A stretch of DNA of 64,000 nt from contig CAZBRD010000003.1 in the NCBI GenBank assembly GCA_964494205.1, forward strand, positions 62,001 through 126,000, written 5' to 3'. Source of the stretch: JBBTCX01 sp964494205 (GTDB lineage: Bacteria > Planctomycetota > Phycisphaerae > UBA1845). The translations under genes and the position numbers were made by a program. Numbering within the stretch: the stretch's first letter is position 1; each line of letters opens with the position of its first letter. The notes under the pieces were generated by a model. It saw only the letters and a list, made by a program, of their open reading frames with translations. It searched no databases and was not told where the DNA came from. Shown here one piece after another: positions 53,352 through 61,952 of this stretch.

Positions 53352-53951
53352 ATGAAAACAATCTGCTACATGCGCGTATCGAGTCCCAAGCGATCGGGCA
53401 AACAATCGACCGAGTTGCAACGCCATGCCCTCAAGCAATGGGCGAAAGAGCAACGCTTGAAACCCGATCAAATCCTATGGCTTGAGGACTACTCAACAGG
53501 TAGAAACGACAAACGCGAAGGCTTTCAAGAGTTAATGCGTCTCTGTCGCGAAGGCAAGGTAAATCAAATCTGCCTTTGGAAAATTGACAGGTTGCATCGA
53601 GATACGATCAATACATTGAATACGATCAAAGAACTAATGACCCTGAAAATCAAAATCACTTGCCTAACGCAAGGGTTGGTCTTTGAAGAAAATGCGTATT
53701 CTGCGTTCCTTATCACTTTAATGTCAGCGCTCGCAAGTATGGAGAGTCAGCACGCATCAGAGAGAATTAAGGCAGGCTTGGCAGTAGCGAAGGAAAACGG
53801 AGTGAAACTCGGACGCAAACCAGACCAAAGGCAACGTCAACGTATTCTCAAGATGAAAGCGCAAGGCAAATCGGTTGCTCAAATCGCGGATCAACTTGGC
53901 AAGCGTAGGCAAACAATCTACGCTATGTTGAAGACCATTGAGGCAGCGTAA
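53352..53951 (+). CDS. serine recombinase, resolvase/invertase family
   Basis: A 199-residue recombinase of the small resolvase/invertase type. The catalytic Ser is Ser10 in CYMRVSS. Supporting residues are in STGRNDKREGFQEL and the KIDRLHRD motif. The long E helix (about 100-135) is followed by GVKLGRKP and a C-terminal helix-turn-helix (QRILKMKAQGKSVAQIADQL...RRQTIYAML, about 163-195). It may act as a resolvase, an invertase for a phase-variable segment, or a second integrase. No inverted target pair was found in the window. A terminator follows. Confidence 0.9.
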   Translation: MKTICYMRVSSPKRSGKQSTELQRHALKQWAKEQRLKPDQILWLEDYSTGRNDKREGFQELMRLCREGKVNQICLWKIDRLHRDTINTLNTIKELMTLKIKITCLTQGLVFEENAYSAFLITLMSALASMESQHASERIKAGLAVAKENGVKLGRKPDQRQRQRILKMKAQGKSVAQIADQLGKRRQTIYAMLKTIEAA

Positions 53952-53980
53952 GCAACGGCAACCAACAACATATCAACAAC

Positions 53981-54010
53981 AAAGCCTAGCCTTAGAACGC
54001 TAGGCTTTTT
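53981..54010 (+). terminator. rho-independent terminator after the serine recombinase
   Basis: AAAGCCTAGC (53981-53990) pairs with GCTAGGCTTT (53999-54008) around an 8-nt loop, ending in TTTTT. It lies 30 bp after the recombinase stop. Confidence 0.9.
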
Positions 54011-54320
54011 CATTGCCTATCATTAGCCGAGCAGCCGAGCACAACGGTGTCATAGAGTGGCACTACGTGATGTGCTTACTAAGCACGGCTAGAGTACATA
54101 ACGTGGAAAGTTGCAAGTGCCACTATATGGCACTCGCCTAGCCGAACGCGCCAGGTGAATCAATTGATTGTTTGGACTATTGCGGAAATGAGAAATCCAT
54201 CTAAAACAGCCATAAACCCTTATGAATACAGGGGTTATATGCGTATTTGTCAAAGAAATCATTTTGACTATAACCGACTGTGACAGACTATGGCACCCTA
54301 CATCGAAAATCGTGGTCTCC

Positions 54321-54366
54321 GATATAGGAGTCAATAGGAGTTTTTAGGAGTTAATAGGAGTCAATA
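54321..54366. repeat. four 10-bp iterons, xxxATAGGAG-type
   Basis: Consecutive 10-bp blocks read GATATAGGAG, TCAATAGGAG, TTTTTAGGAG, TTAATAGGAG, then TCAATA. The exact 10-bp phase places every copy on the same face of the helix, as in protein-bound iterons. Non-coding. Confidence 0.75.
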
Positions 54367-54689
54367 AGCGCCCACCGTTGCTTTTGGTGCCTTATAGTGG
54401 CACAAAGTGGCTTCCAGAGGGCTTTTTTATTCTAGAATAAGCCAAAAAGCGGGATAAATAGCCTGTTTTGAGCCATTTTACAGCGTTTTTCAGGGTACTT
54501 GTAAGCACAAGTCAAGTGAGTACCCTCGTTTTTAGGCTAATAATGCGGGTGAGAAATCAATAAAAAAGATTTATTGGCGCAGGGAGAAACATCATTCCGA
54601 CTATTTGCTCCTGTATCCGACTATTGCGGAATGACTTTTGAGGGGTAATTATGCTATATTTGGAGTGAAATTAGATCAATTGGGGAGCG

Positions 54690-55079
54690 TTAAGTCGCCC
54701 AAAAGAGCATATCAAAATCATCATCATCTTTGCGTTTGAAATGCTGTAGGAGCATCAAAGCGCCAAGTTTCAAGTCTATCAATATCATCACGTCTTCCAA
54801 GGCTCTGAGGACGTGCATTATCTCTTGATACAACGTGAAATCGTCTACCATCCTAGACCAGTTGTCTAACCTGTTGTGAAGCAAGTTGAGCCTTCGCGCT
54901 GCTTGTATCAGCCTCATATCTTCGCCCGTACAACCAATGATTTCGCTCATGACGGTTTTGGCTGCATCAAGCGTTGCTTCCAGACCGTCAAAGGCTTCAT
55001 CGCGTATCATCCGTTGGAGTTGGTCAAAAGACTTCTGGTCAAGGGGTTTCATCTTGAGGTTGAAAGGGTTTCTTCTCAT
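54690..55079 (-). CDS. hypothetical phage protein, last gene of the late operon
   Basis: A 129-residue, strongly helical, charged protein starting at ATG 55079, whose A is shared with the upstream stop (TAATG). A longer start at 55103 would overlap further. It contains the helix pattern FDQLQRMIRDEAFDGLEATL and ends in a Lys/Asp-rich tail. Not recognised. By position it could be a head-tail connector or a tail-chaperone-like protein. Confidence 0.68.
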   Translation of the reverse strand: MRRNPFNLKMKPLDQKSFDQLQRMIRDEAFDGLEATLDAAKTVMSEIIGCTGEDMRLIQAARRLNLLHNRLDNWSRMVDDFTLYQEIMHVLRALEDVMILIDLKLGALMLLQHFKRKDDDDFDMLFWAT

Positions 55080-55960
55080 TAGCAACGTCTCTCTTTCATG
55101 CAAGAGATTGAGTATTGAACGATAGACTTGCGCACGATCAAATCGTTATCGCTTTGGGTATTGTACGCTATCGATTCAACTCGCGGATCAAACGTATTAG
55201 TAAACGGTCTAACAGCAAACTTCGGATAATCGAGACCAACAGCAAACTTCAACTCAACAACCCCGTTGCCAAGATGCTTAGCAACAGCGTTTGGTCTCAA
55301 CCTGTCAAACTCATCAAACAAAAGTACTTCGTTTGCTCCGTTTAACCCGTCCGTTGGTTCCACTTTGATTAGAACGTCATCACGCATAACGTCTTCAACA
55401 ATATCAATCACTTTGTAAGGTTCGATGAGTGGATAGATTTGTTTCATCAACGCTTTCTTCACTGCGTAAGTCAGCCGCAATAGATGCTTGAAACTCTCCT
55501 CGGACTCACTACCAGAAACGTGGCAAGTGATAGCAAAGTGATACGTTTCTTTGACGCTACCGAGAGTGAATGGCTCTTGATTCTCTTCGGTGACTTCTAC
55601 AGTCAAACATGGTGGCTTTGTGACGGTATTCGGATCAGAAAGAAATATTTCGTTGATGAGTTGTCCGCCGTAAATGTGATGTAGCGTTGTTTCGTCCTTG
55701 CTCCAGGTGCAAGTCAAAGGCTCATCGAACAGAATGATAGGAAAACCGTCATCGTCTTTGGTGATGCAACTCACTTCGTGCATTTCAATCTTTTCACCGT
55801 TGGTCAAAGCCACTACATCGCCGACGGTATACGCTTGAGCGGTTGCCACGTAAACGCCAGTTTCATCTATCAAAGCATCTTTCAAGATGTTGGATTCACC
55901 GTCTACCCAGTATTTGAGTAAGTTCACGATTGCTTCTGATATCTCAAGCGCATTGCTCAT
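55079..55960 (-). CDS. hypothetical phage structural-type protein (293 aa)
   Basis: A mixed alpha/beta protein with no recognised domain. Residues 25-110 have beta strands (GVYVATAQAYTVGDVVAL, then FPIILFDEPLTCTWSK). It is joined to its upstream neighbour by a 1-nt stop/start overlap (TAATG at 55960) and to its downstream neighbour in the same way, typical of a compact virion operon. It may be a neck or tail-completion protein. That is inference from position only. Confidence 0.68.
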   Translation of the reverse strand: MSNALEISEAIVNLLKYWVDGESNILKDALIDETGVYVATAQAYTVGDVVALTNGEKIEMHEVSCITKDDDGFPIILFDEPLTCTWSKDETTLHHIYGGQLINEIFLSDPNTVTKPPCLTVEVTEENQEPFTLGSVKETYHFAITCHVSGSESEESFKHLLRLTYAVKKALMKQIYPLIEPYKVIDIVEDVMRDDVLIKVEPTDGLNGANEVLLFDEFDRLRPNAVAKHLGNGVVELKFAVGLDYPKFAVRPFTNTFDPRVESIAYNTQSDNDLIVRKSIVQYSISCMKERRC

Positions 55961-57138
55961 TAGAAAACACTCCAGTCTTTGATAGTGATAGAGCCATCTT
56001 GCTCTAGTACAGCCATCGATTCATCAGCCAGCAATCTTTCTGCCAAACAAGAGATATACTCATCGCTGGAGTCATACTCATCACTCAGCAAGTAAGGGTC
56101 ACTCTTGGGTATTTGGTTCACTGATTTGACCACACCTGCTAGCCTTCCGTCCCTGTCGTACAAGCGATGGAAGGGTGAATACCAGTCTACATTCTGACCA
56201 AGTGGCTTTTCTTGAACCTTGAATAGATCAAGCGCGTAGAAAGCGAATCCGCCAGAAAAGTAGAAAACCCTTTGCGCATTAGTGGCGTGATACTCTTGAC
56301 CGTCCCAATGCAGCAACCAAACGCTATGCTTGAGCCAAACATCGAGACCGATAGGACCAAAGACGGATCGCTTGGGATTGACTCCATTCTTGAAGCCTAC
56401 AAACGTGGCTGGGAGCAAGATTTGGCTGACTTGTTTTTCGTTGATGCTGTCATTGAGGAAATTGTGCTCAAATGGCGTCTCTAGGTTGAACGAACCAAGA
56501 AACGCTTTGGACGCATAACGGTTGACTTCTCGATAGCCAACTATCGAGTTGTAACGCGAGCAAAACTCAGCAGGATCAAACAGGCTTTCTTGTATCCTTA
56601 TGGGTAGACTTCTAGAGGTGAACACTGGCGCTTGTGGTACGTTGCATGGGAACCAGCAACTAAGCTCCACAACTGTGCCATTAGATTCAAAAAGCGTAGC
56701 AAAGTTTTGCACCTCCTCAGTGATGTAGCGATCGCTTAGCGCTACGTCTTTGATTTCGCCTTTGTACGCGCCAGCGATGTAGTAATTCACTGTCAGATAC
56801 TTCACTTGGCTGCCATCGTTGCAAACGATGGTTGTTTTGCTCCCAGACTCTTGAGCATCTATAGACGGTTCAAGTTTGATCCATATACACTCACCGATTT
56901 CTCCAGCCTTGACGGGGTAACTCATCGTCAAGCCAAAGCCACAGGTTTTATCTTCTGACAGCCAAACAAAAGGGCTTGTTGAGTACAACAGTACCGTTAC
57001 ATCGGATGAGCCCAGATTCGCTATGCGAATGCAAGCAACATCAGACTTGCCAACGTGCGTGTTGAGGGCGATCGATTCGACGTATTCAACAGCGGTAGCG
57101 TCTGTCGTTGTTTTGTTGGTTGTGAAAGCAAAACTCAT
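55960..57138 (-). CDS. hypothetical phage structural-type protein (392 aa)
   Basis: Beta-rich, with an N-terminal Ig-like pattern (ACIRIANLGSSDVTVLLYST, CIWIKLEPSIDAQ) that could be a virion surface domain. The second half is Tyr/Phe-rich and unrecognised. Its ATG overlaps the upstream stop by 4 bp (57138-57135). Because it follows the capsid genes, a neck, spike or minor capsid role is plausible. No tail-fibre signature is visible. Confidence 0.68.
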   Translation of the reverse strand: MSFAFTTNKTTTDATAVEYVESIALNTHVGKSDVACIRIANLGSSDVTVLLYSTSPFVWLSEDKTCGFGLTMSYPVKAGEIGECIWIKLEPSIDAQESGSKTTIVCNDGSQVKYLTVNYYIAGAYKGEIKDVALSDRYITEEVQNFATLFESNGTVVELSCWFPCNVPQAPVFTSRSLPIRIQESLFDPAEFCSRYNSIVGYREVNRYASKAFLGSFNLETPFEHNFLNDSINEKQVSQILLPATFVGFKNGVNPKRSVFGPIGLDVWLKHSVWLLHWDGQEYHATNAQRVFYFSGGFAFYALDLFKVQEKPLGQNVDWYSPFHRLYDRDGRLAGVVKSVNQIPKSDPYLLSDEYDSSDEYISCLAERLLADESMAVLEQDGSITIKDWSVF

Positions 57139-57563
57139 GCGGAAATGGAAGCGCCTACAGAAGCAATCATCTTAAGAATGCTCATGCCTCTGTTGCGATA
57201 TTCTTCAGCCGCGCGTTGAAACGTCGATTGATAATCGGTTGGCGTTGGATAGTCCGTACCACTCTGTAGAAACGGCGTGCCTACTAAGGTTTTCTGCGGC
57301 AAAGTGATTGCCAGAAATTGCGCTATGCGTGAATAGATTTCGCTGGTTGCTAACAGCAATTGACTATGCTTGCGCAAGCCTTCTGCGCGTTCGCTGCGTG
57401 ATTTGTTTTCGCGCGGAGAAATGAAGAAACATAGATCAGCAGCCATAGCACGGGCTTGATTAACGTCCACAAGTTTGACGTTATCAAGAGTCAACTTGGC
57501 AAAGGCTAGTACCTCTTCAACGGTGCATAAAATGTCGTTGCCTGTTTCAGTTTGTTCTGGCAT
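57135..57563 (-). CDS. hypothetical phage protein, possible head-tail adaptor
   Basis: A 142-residue, mostly helical protein (VEEVLAFAKLTLDNVKLVDV, then SQLLLATSEIYSRIAQFLAI). Its size, helicity and place directly after the capsid gene recall the gp6-like adaptor proteins of HK97-type phages. I see no diagnostic motif, so this is tentative. It is separated from the capsid gene by a hairpin-rich 213-bp gap. Confidence 0.65.
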   Translation of the reverse strand: MPEQTETGNDILCTVEEVLAFAKLTLDNVKLVDVNQARAMAADLCFFISPRENKSRSERAEGLRKHSQLLLATSEIYSRIAQFLAITLPQKTLVGTPFLQSGTDYPTPTDYQSTFQRAAEEYRNRGMSILKMIASVGASISA

Positions 57564-57606
57564 GTTGTTTAATTGCTCATTAGAAGACTTAAGGAAAGCG
57601 AATCAT

Positions 57607-57728
57607 CGCGCCCAGCCATCTCAGACTGGGCGCGCGATTCGTCGCTACTCGCGGATAACGTCTCCGCTTTCGCTCTGTGAAAGAGCCTAATTGTTAACCT
57701 CGCGCAGGCAAGGAAAACCTGCGCGAGG
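57607..57728. terminator. two strong hairpins downstream of the major capsid gene
   Basis: CGCGCCCAG (57607-57615) pairs with CTGGGCGCG (57626-57634). CCTCGCGCAGG (57698-57708) pairs with CCTGCGCGAGG (57718-57728). They are far more GC-rich than the surrounding element and lack a T-run. They could cause partial termination or stabilise the 3' end of the highly expressed capsid mRNA. Confidence 0.55.
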
Positions 57729-57776
57729 CGACGCAGCAACCATGCTAGAGATAGGCAACCAGCATGGGCGCGAAGT

Positions 57777-59000
57777 TTACGTATTGATCGTGACGAGATT
57801 GTCCGCGTCCTCAGACTTGGCAAGATCACGAATAGTGTAGGTGATATCAGAAGCCAACTTGATATCTGTGCTGGCGTTGTTAGATATCCTTATAAATCTT
57901 AGGGGGTTTATCATCATGTATCGAAAGCGCGATGACATAATAAAACCCTCTTGCTGAGTGGATTGCAGAATCAAAGGCTCAATCTGCATGGATTGTCTAA
58001 CTCGCTGCGCGCAACAATCTGTAGCGCAAAGAATGATTGCATCATCGTCATACTGCCATACGTTGTCAGCATCGAAATAACCAAGCGCCGACACGATGGT
58101 GCGTGGTACGCCGAACCAATTCGGCATAGCGCCAGTGATTTGATTGTTGGTCAAACCCGATACGTTGTATTGACGCAGCAAACTTGATCGGAATATCTTC
58201 ACAAACGCGCCAGGTGACATGATCCACGTCAACTCTGAAGGTGACATTTGTTGCTCTTGTCTTTCTGTTGTCAGTTTTAAGAATGCTGATTCCATCGCGT
58301 CCAAGATGTTGTCAGTAGTGATGGATCCAGAATCGCTGTTAATGCTCATCCAGTTGTAAGCGTGAAAGTCTGCGTGCAAGTTTGCATCACTCAAGTAATA
58401 AAACTCATGCGATGCAAGCCTTGCCGAAAGTTGATTCACTCGCGTAGCATTTGCAGCCATCGACAAAGCGATTTCGCTAACGCTACTATCGGCCAACAAT
58501 TCGCGAGTGAACACGCTCGACGATGCTACTTTGTTGAAGCGAAACGTATCTGCTCGCCTACGGCTACGCGCATGAAGGATCGTATCTCCCTCCTGTAGAA
58601 TCTGACCCGATTCCGTATGGACGTAATACCGATGGCTGAATTGACTCCCTGTTGCTTGGTTCACCGTAGTGAACAGATTCGCAAGGGTATCTTGTCTGTT
58701 GTTGAGTTGCACAATCGTGTCAGTAAAGACTTGCGGAATAAAAGGGTTGATAGTCCCTTGGTCGAGTATCCCCGTACCTTGCTGACCGTCTCCAAGCGCT
58801 TCGGAAACAGAGGCGTAATTGTCAACCAAGTCAGCAACGGTCAAGCCTTCACAACAGGATTTGAATGATTCAAATTGTTCTTTTGCCTGCGCTATCTTTT
58901 TCATTTGCGTTGACAAGCGATAGGGGTAACGCTGGCTGTCGGTTGCTATGTTCTGAGGGTTTGGCAGTAGCCGTGAAAAATATGATTCGTTTACTCTCAT
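57777..59000 (-). CDS. major capsid protein, HK97-fold type
   Basis: A 407-residue protein. Residues about 1-60 form a helical leader (LSTQMKKIAQAKEQFESF). The core then has the strand/helix pattern of HK97-type capsids: FIPQVFTDTIVQLNNRQDTL, the spine-helix region, ELTWIMSPGAFVKIF, GVPRTIVSALGYFDADNVW and a C-terminal RFRYMMINPLRFIRI. It lies directly after a decoration-like protein, a prohead protease and a portal, the standard HK97 order, which supports the call more than any single motif. It is followed by the only sizeable gap in the late operon. Confidence 0.82.
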   Translation of the reverse strand: MRVNESYFSRLLPNPQNIATDSQRYPYRLSTQMKKIAQAKEQFESFKSCCEGLTVADLVDNYASVSEALGDGQQGTGILDQGTINPFIPQVFTDTIVQLNNRQDTLANLFTTVNQATGSQFSHRYYVHTESGQILQEGDTILHARSRRRADTFRFNKVASSSVFTRELLADSSVSEIALSMAANATRVNQLSARLASHEFYYLSDANLHADFHAYNWMSINSDSGSITTDNILDAMESAFLKLTTERQEQQMSPSELTWIMSPGAFVKIFRSSLLRQYNVSGLTNNQITGAMPNWFGVPRTIVSALGYFDADNVWQYDDDAIILCATDCCAQRVRQSMQIEPLILQSTQQEGFIMSSRFRYMMINPLRFIRISNNASTDIKLASDITYTIRDLAKSEDADNLVTINT

Positions 59001-59001
59001 G

Positions 59002-59394
59002 TTAGACCCCCCTCAAAATGTCGCATTCGACGTAATCGCCTGCTGCGCCGTTTTCTAGCCAAACGCCAACAGAGCCAGCGGCAAGGGCTGCTGTTTCTGC
59101 TGTCGCTGCTGCTACGAATTGACCGCTAGAGTTGGTCGTGATGTGCTGACCAGCGCTGACCGATGCGGCTGGACGCAAGGCGCAACGAAACCCGCGATTC
59201 AAAGGAGCAACGCTAACAGAATCTTCTGCGCTGCAATTGGATGTTGCTACAAATTGTGGCGCTTCAGCGTTTGCTTTGCGCAACTTTCCATCGGTTGTAT
59301 AGCACAACCCGTAATCATATGTATCGATCGATACATCGACGGTACAAGTATGACTTGACCGTCTCACTGCATATTCTTCGCGAAATATTGGCAT
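59002..59394 (-). CDS. head decoration protein-like (DUF2190-type)
   Basis: A 130-residue, Ala/Ser/Thr-rich beta protein with GFRCALRPAASVSAGQHITT and a C-terminal GVWLENGAAGDYVECDI. These resemble the small capsid-stabilising or DUF2190 proteins often encoded immediately before the major capsid gene. One bp separates it from the capsid start region. It would decorate the outside of the mature head. Confidence 0.7.
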   Translation of the reverse strand: MPIFREEYAVRRSSHTCTVDVSIDTYDYGLCYTTDGKLRKANAEAPQFVATSNCSAEDSVSVAPLNRGFRCALRPAASVSAGQHITTNSSGQFVAAATAETAALAAGSVGVWLENGAAGDYVECDILRGV

Positions 59395-59414
59395 GTTCTT
59401 TGTTGTTTCTCCTA

Positions 59415-60257
59415 TTAGAAACCCTTGAGCGTCTTTAATGCTTCAAGGCTTCTTTCGATGTATTCTCCGCCATCCGTTTTTGGTGACAGAGTGATTGTTG
59501 ATTTCTTACTTGCTGCTACTCTCAAATCCTTCACGCATGCGCGAAGGGTTAGAGGTGGAATCGTTTCAGCGAGTTGCGTGTAAACGACTCGGTTGATACC
59601 TGTTCCCAGCAAGGCTGCTTGCAATTTGATGTACTCAGCGCGTAACTCAGCAAGGGTTATGTCAGCAAGTTCTCTGAGGTCATTGTCTTTCGTTTTCTCT
59701 GCGATTGATTCTTTCGATTCTCTACAATCGCAAGCAGCCTTGTCGGGGATAGTTTCTTTCTGAGTGGTGCAGTCTCGACACCCAGCGATGGCAACAAACG
59801 ACAACTCAAAAAGCCTGTCGTTTGGTGATGGATAGACGTACAAGAGACCGTCTTTTTCTTTCTTATTCTCTGCGCTCGCGTTGATTGAAACGCTTCGATA
59901 CAAGCCAGCGTCTATATTCGCTTTTGCTTGTTTGCCTGTCGGAGTATCGAGCGGAACAAACGCTTTTGCATAGATCGCGTTATCGACTTGTTCCGCATGA
60001 AAGACGCGGCCCAGGACCAACGCTTGATCGTTTTCGTGATTAACAACAACGGGTATCCCGTTGAACAGATTCTTTTCAACAGCGTTGCGCTGCCATCCAA
60101 CAGACCAAACACGATTGTTTGCTGTTGGCGCATCGTCGATTGCCTTCACTTTGAAAGCGTAGATATTTTCTGCTGAGTATTCTTTTTGCGTGAATTGATT
60201 GATTTGGTTTAGGTCTACTTCGGATAGTGCTTCTATCAAGTTAATTGCTACCTCCAC
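59415..60257 (-). CDS. prohead maturation protease with C-terminal scaffold-like region
   Basis: A 280-residue protein. The N-terminal half fits the herpes/HK97-type prohead serine protease pattern: His74 in VVVNHEN, Ser122/Ser124 in GLYRSVSI, and Glu151 in LFELSFVAIAG, the His-Ser-Glu arrangement. The C-terminal third is charged and helical (Lys/Glu-rich, KESIAEKTKDNDLRELAD) and could act as the internal scaffold removed on maturation. It overlaps the portal stop by 17 bp. It cleaves capsid precursors before DNA packaging. Confidence 0.78.
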   Translation of the reverse strand: MEVAINLIEALSEVDLNQINQFTQKEYSAENIYAFKVKAIDDAPTANNRVWSVGWQRNAVEKNLFNGIPVVVNHENDQALVLGRVFHAEQVDNAIYAKAFVPLDTPTGKQAKANIDAGLYRSVSINASAENKKEKDGLLYVYPSPNDRLFELSFVAIAGCRDCTTQKETIPDKAACDCRESKESIAEKTKDNDLRELADITLAELRAEYIKLQAALLGTGINRVVYTQLAETIPPLTLRACVKDLRVAASKKSTITLSPKTDGGEYIERSLEALKTLKGF

Positions 60258-61620
60258 TTGGATTGTTGCTACTTAGTTTCTTCTGGATTTGTTGATTAGT
60301 ATTCGGATCATTTGGGTTGCCGTCTTGCATTTGGATTTGCGTATATTCATCGAATCTCTCAGCATCATAGACACCTCTGATGTCGAGATTGCGGGCGCAG
60401 TTGTCTGGACTCAACAAGCCTGCTTTGGCAAGCAACAGATTGTTGTTGATGCGTGTCGTCAACGTGGCTTCTGTTTCGCTTTCTGATTCAATGCTTGGTT
60501 CTTCCATTTCGACGATAATCTCACCCTCGGGACATTCACTCTCGATGAAGGGAAGCAACGCAAAGAGTTTGCTTATCTGTTCCATCACCATTTTCTGTTT
60601 CGCGCAAAGAGAATTGATGCTTGTATTCGATGAATCTTCAAACGTGGTTCCAGTATGACCGACAGAGTAACCCAAGGCGCTAGGTGACAAGCCAGCGCTA
60701 ACGATGCAATCAAGCGTTAGTCTGTCCGTTATGTCGCTGATCGGTGGTACTGATGCAGATAGAGTATTGACTTGATACTCGCCTTGTTCGCCTGATGAAT
60801 GCAGCCATCGCGAATTGTTCGCGTCAACTTCTGTCGTTGCCTGTTTCAACAGTTGAACATTTGTTGAACGCTCTTCAGCGGTCATGTTCTTTTGAGACTG
60901 CCAGGACAAAAAGAAAACTGGTGACGAGTGAGATTTTGCGCCGTTGCTGGCTGCTGTGAACAACTCACTACGTTGTGCCAGTCGATCGCGTATTGGTTGC
61001 AAAACCGACAAGCCATAACGCGAATTGACGGTATCAGCATGGTTGCGCAATACGAGAATCGAATCGGGATTCAATGGATTATCCCAAGACAGATTTAGAG
61101 GCGTAGGCGATTGAACAAAAATAGGGCGCTGGCGAAACATGGTGACGTTGCCAAACTTATCGATTTGTTGAATGACGCTACGCGGATCAATGGAGCGCAG
61201 ACCGAGTATGCGGTTAGATGAAAAGAGGTCTGGGCCGTCACCAATTATTTCGGAGTAACTTACGCCGTAGAGAATTGCGTTCAAAACTAGCGTTTGCATC
61301 GCCGATTCGAGTTGGATGGTGCGTATAACGCGCTCCACATATTCGCAAAGCGAATCATCCTCAGACAAGCAACGAATCGGGGACACAATGAGATTCGTTA
61401 AGGCTTGAACGATGGCATGGGCGAGCGGATCAGTAACAAACAATTCTTGATAGTCGTTGAGGTTGTATCGTGGCAGTAAGAGCGGGTCTTTTTGAAACAG
61501 TATTGGAAACTCAGTTGTGAGGCTCTTCTGGCTTGTGGGGCTTCCAGCCGCGATAGCGTTGACTCCCGATGATGCTGGTTGACTCGCGAAGAGTTGTTTA
61601 AGAGTTGCGAGAATCGGCAC
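60241..61620 (-). CDS. phage portal protein
   Basis: A 459-residue protein located between terminase and prohead protease, as expected of a portal. Typical features are the helical wing region YQELFVTDPLAHAIVQALTN, IRCLSEDDSLCEYVERVIRT, the LNAILYGVSYSEIIG segment, and the core SRYGLSVLQPIRDRLAQR followed by DCIVSAGLSPSALGY. The acidic, Glu/Ser-rich stretch (about 375-400) and Asn/Gln-rich C-terminus are variable in the family. It would form the dodecameric DNA channel of the capsid. It overlaps both neighbours slightly. Confidence 0.82.
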   Translation of the reverse strand: MPILATLKQLFASQPASSGVNAIAAGSPTSQKSLTTEFPILFQKDPLLLPRYNLNDYQELFVTDPLAHAIVQALTNLIVSPIRCLSEDDSLCEYVERVIRTIQLESAMQTLVLNAILYGVSYSEIIGDGPDLFSSNRILGLRSIDPRSVIQQIDKFGNVTMFRQRPIFVQSPTPLNLSWDNPLNPDSILVLRNHADTVNSRYGLSVLQPIRDRLAQRSELFTAASNGAKSHSSPVFFLSWQSQKNMTAEERSTNVQLLKQATTEVDANNSRWLHSSGEQGEYQVNTLSASVPPISDITDRLTLDCIVSAGLSPSALGYSVGHTGTTFEDSSNTSINSLCAKQKMVMEQISKLFALLPFIESECPEGEIIVEMEEPSIESESETEATLTTRINNNLLLAKAGLLSPDNCARNLDIRGVYDAERFDEYTQIQMQDGNPNDPNTNQQIQKKLSSNNPSGGSN

Positions 61621-61936
61621 GCGTCGATTTACTTTCCTTGAATGGACATTCGGTCAAGTTGCATTCGTTCTTTTTGTCCAAATGTTGCTTTGCTTTTCTG
61701 ATGCGAACCGTTTCTGATTTCTGATGCTCAACTCTCAACTTGTTCAAGAAAGAGCGAGTCTGTTCTATCTCATACCCTAGACAAGTGATTGCTGTTTGGG
61801 ACTCGTGTATTTTGTGATTGTCATCAGCAATTACATGATCCCAGTGAAGAGACAACTTCTCTTCCATTTCTGCTGTCTGCTCTTCAAGGCGAAGTCTTTG
61901 CAATCTGATGAGTTGATGGCGTCTACTTTTTGTCAT
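61598..61936 (-). CDS. small coiled-coil protein between terminase and portal
   Basis: A 112-residue, strongly helical and basic protein (RRHQLIRLQRLRLEEQTAEM, then RSFLNKLRVEHQK) with predicted coiled coils. It overlaps the portal start by 23 bp and lies 16 bp after the terminase stop. Unrecognised; could be a packaging accessory or scaffold factor. Confidence 0.68.
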   Translation of the reverse strand: MTKSRRHQLIRLQRLRLEEQTAEMEEKLSLHWDHVIADDNHKIHESQTAITCLGYEIEQTRSFLNKLRVEHQKSETVRIRKAKQHLDKKNECNLTECPFKESKSTRADSRNS

Positions 61937-61952
61937 TCGTTTTTGTTTCTCC

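Larger units (their letters stand above)
53952..54689. other. 738-bp non-coding region of the mobile element, rich in repeats
   Basis: Lies between the serine recombinase (+) and the leftward late operon, whose last gene ends at 54690 (-). It is AT-rich with no credible gene. It holds the recombinase terminator, four 10-bp AGGAG iterons (54321-54366), scattered AGTGGCAC(T) motifs on both strands (54056, 54116, 54128, 54396), and a direct repeat GACTATTGCGGAA about 440 bp apart (near 54175 and 54618). Candidates are a replication origin, a recombinase binding region, or a small RNA locus. Confidence 0.6.
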
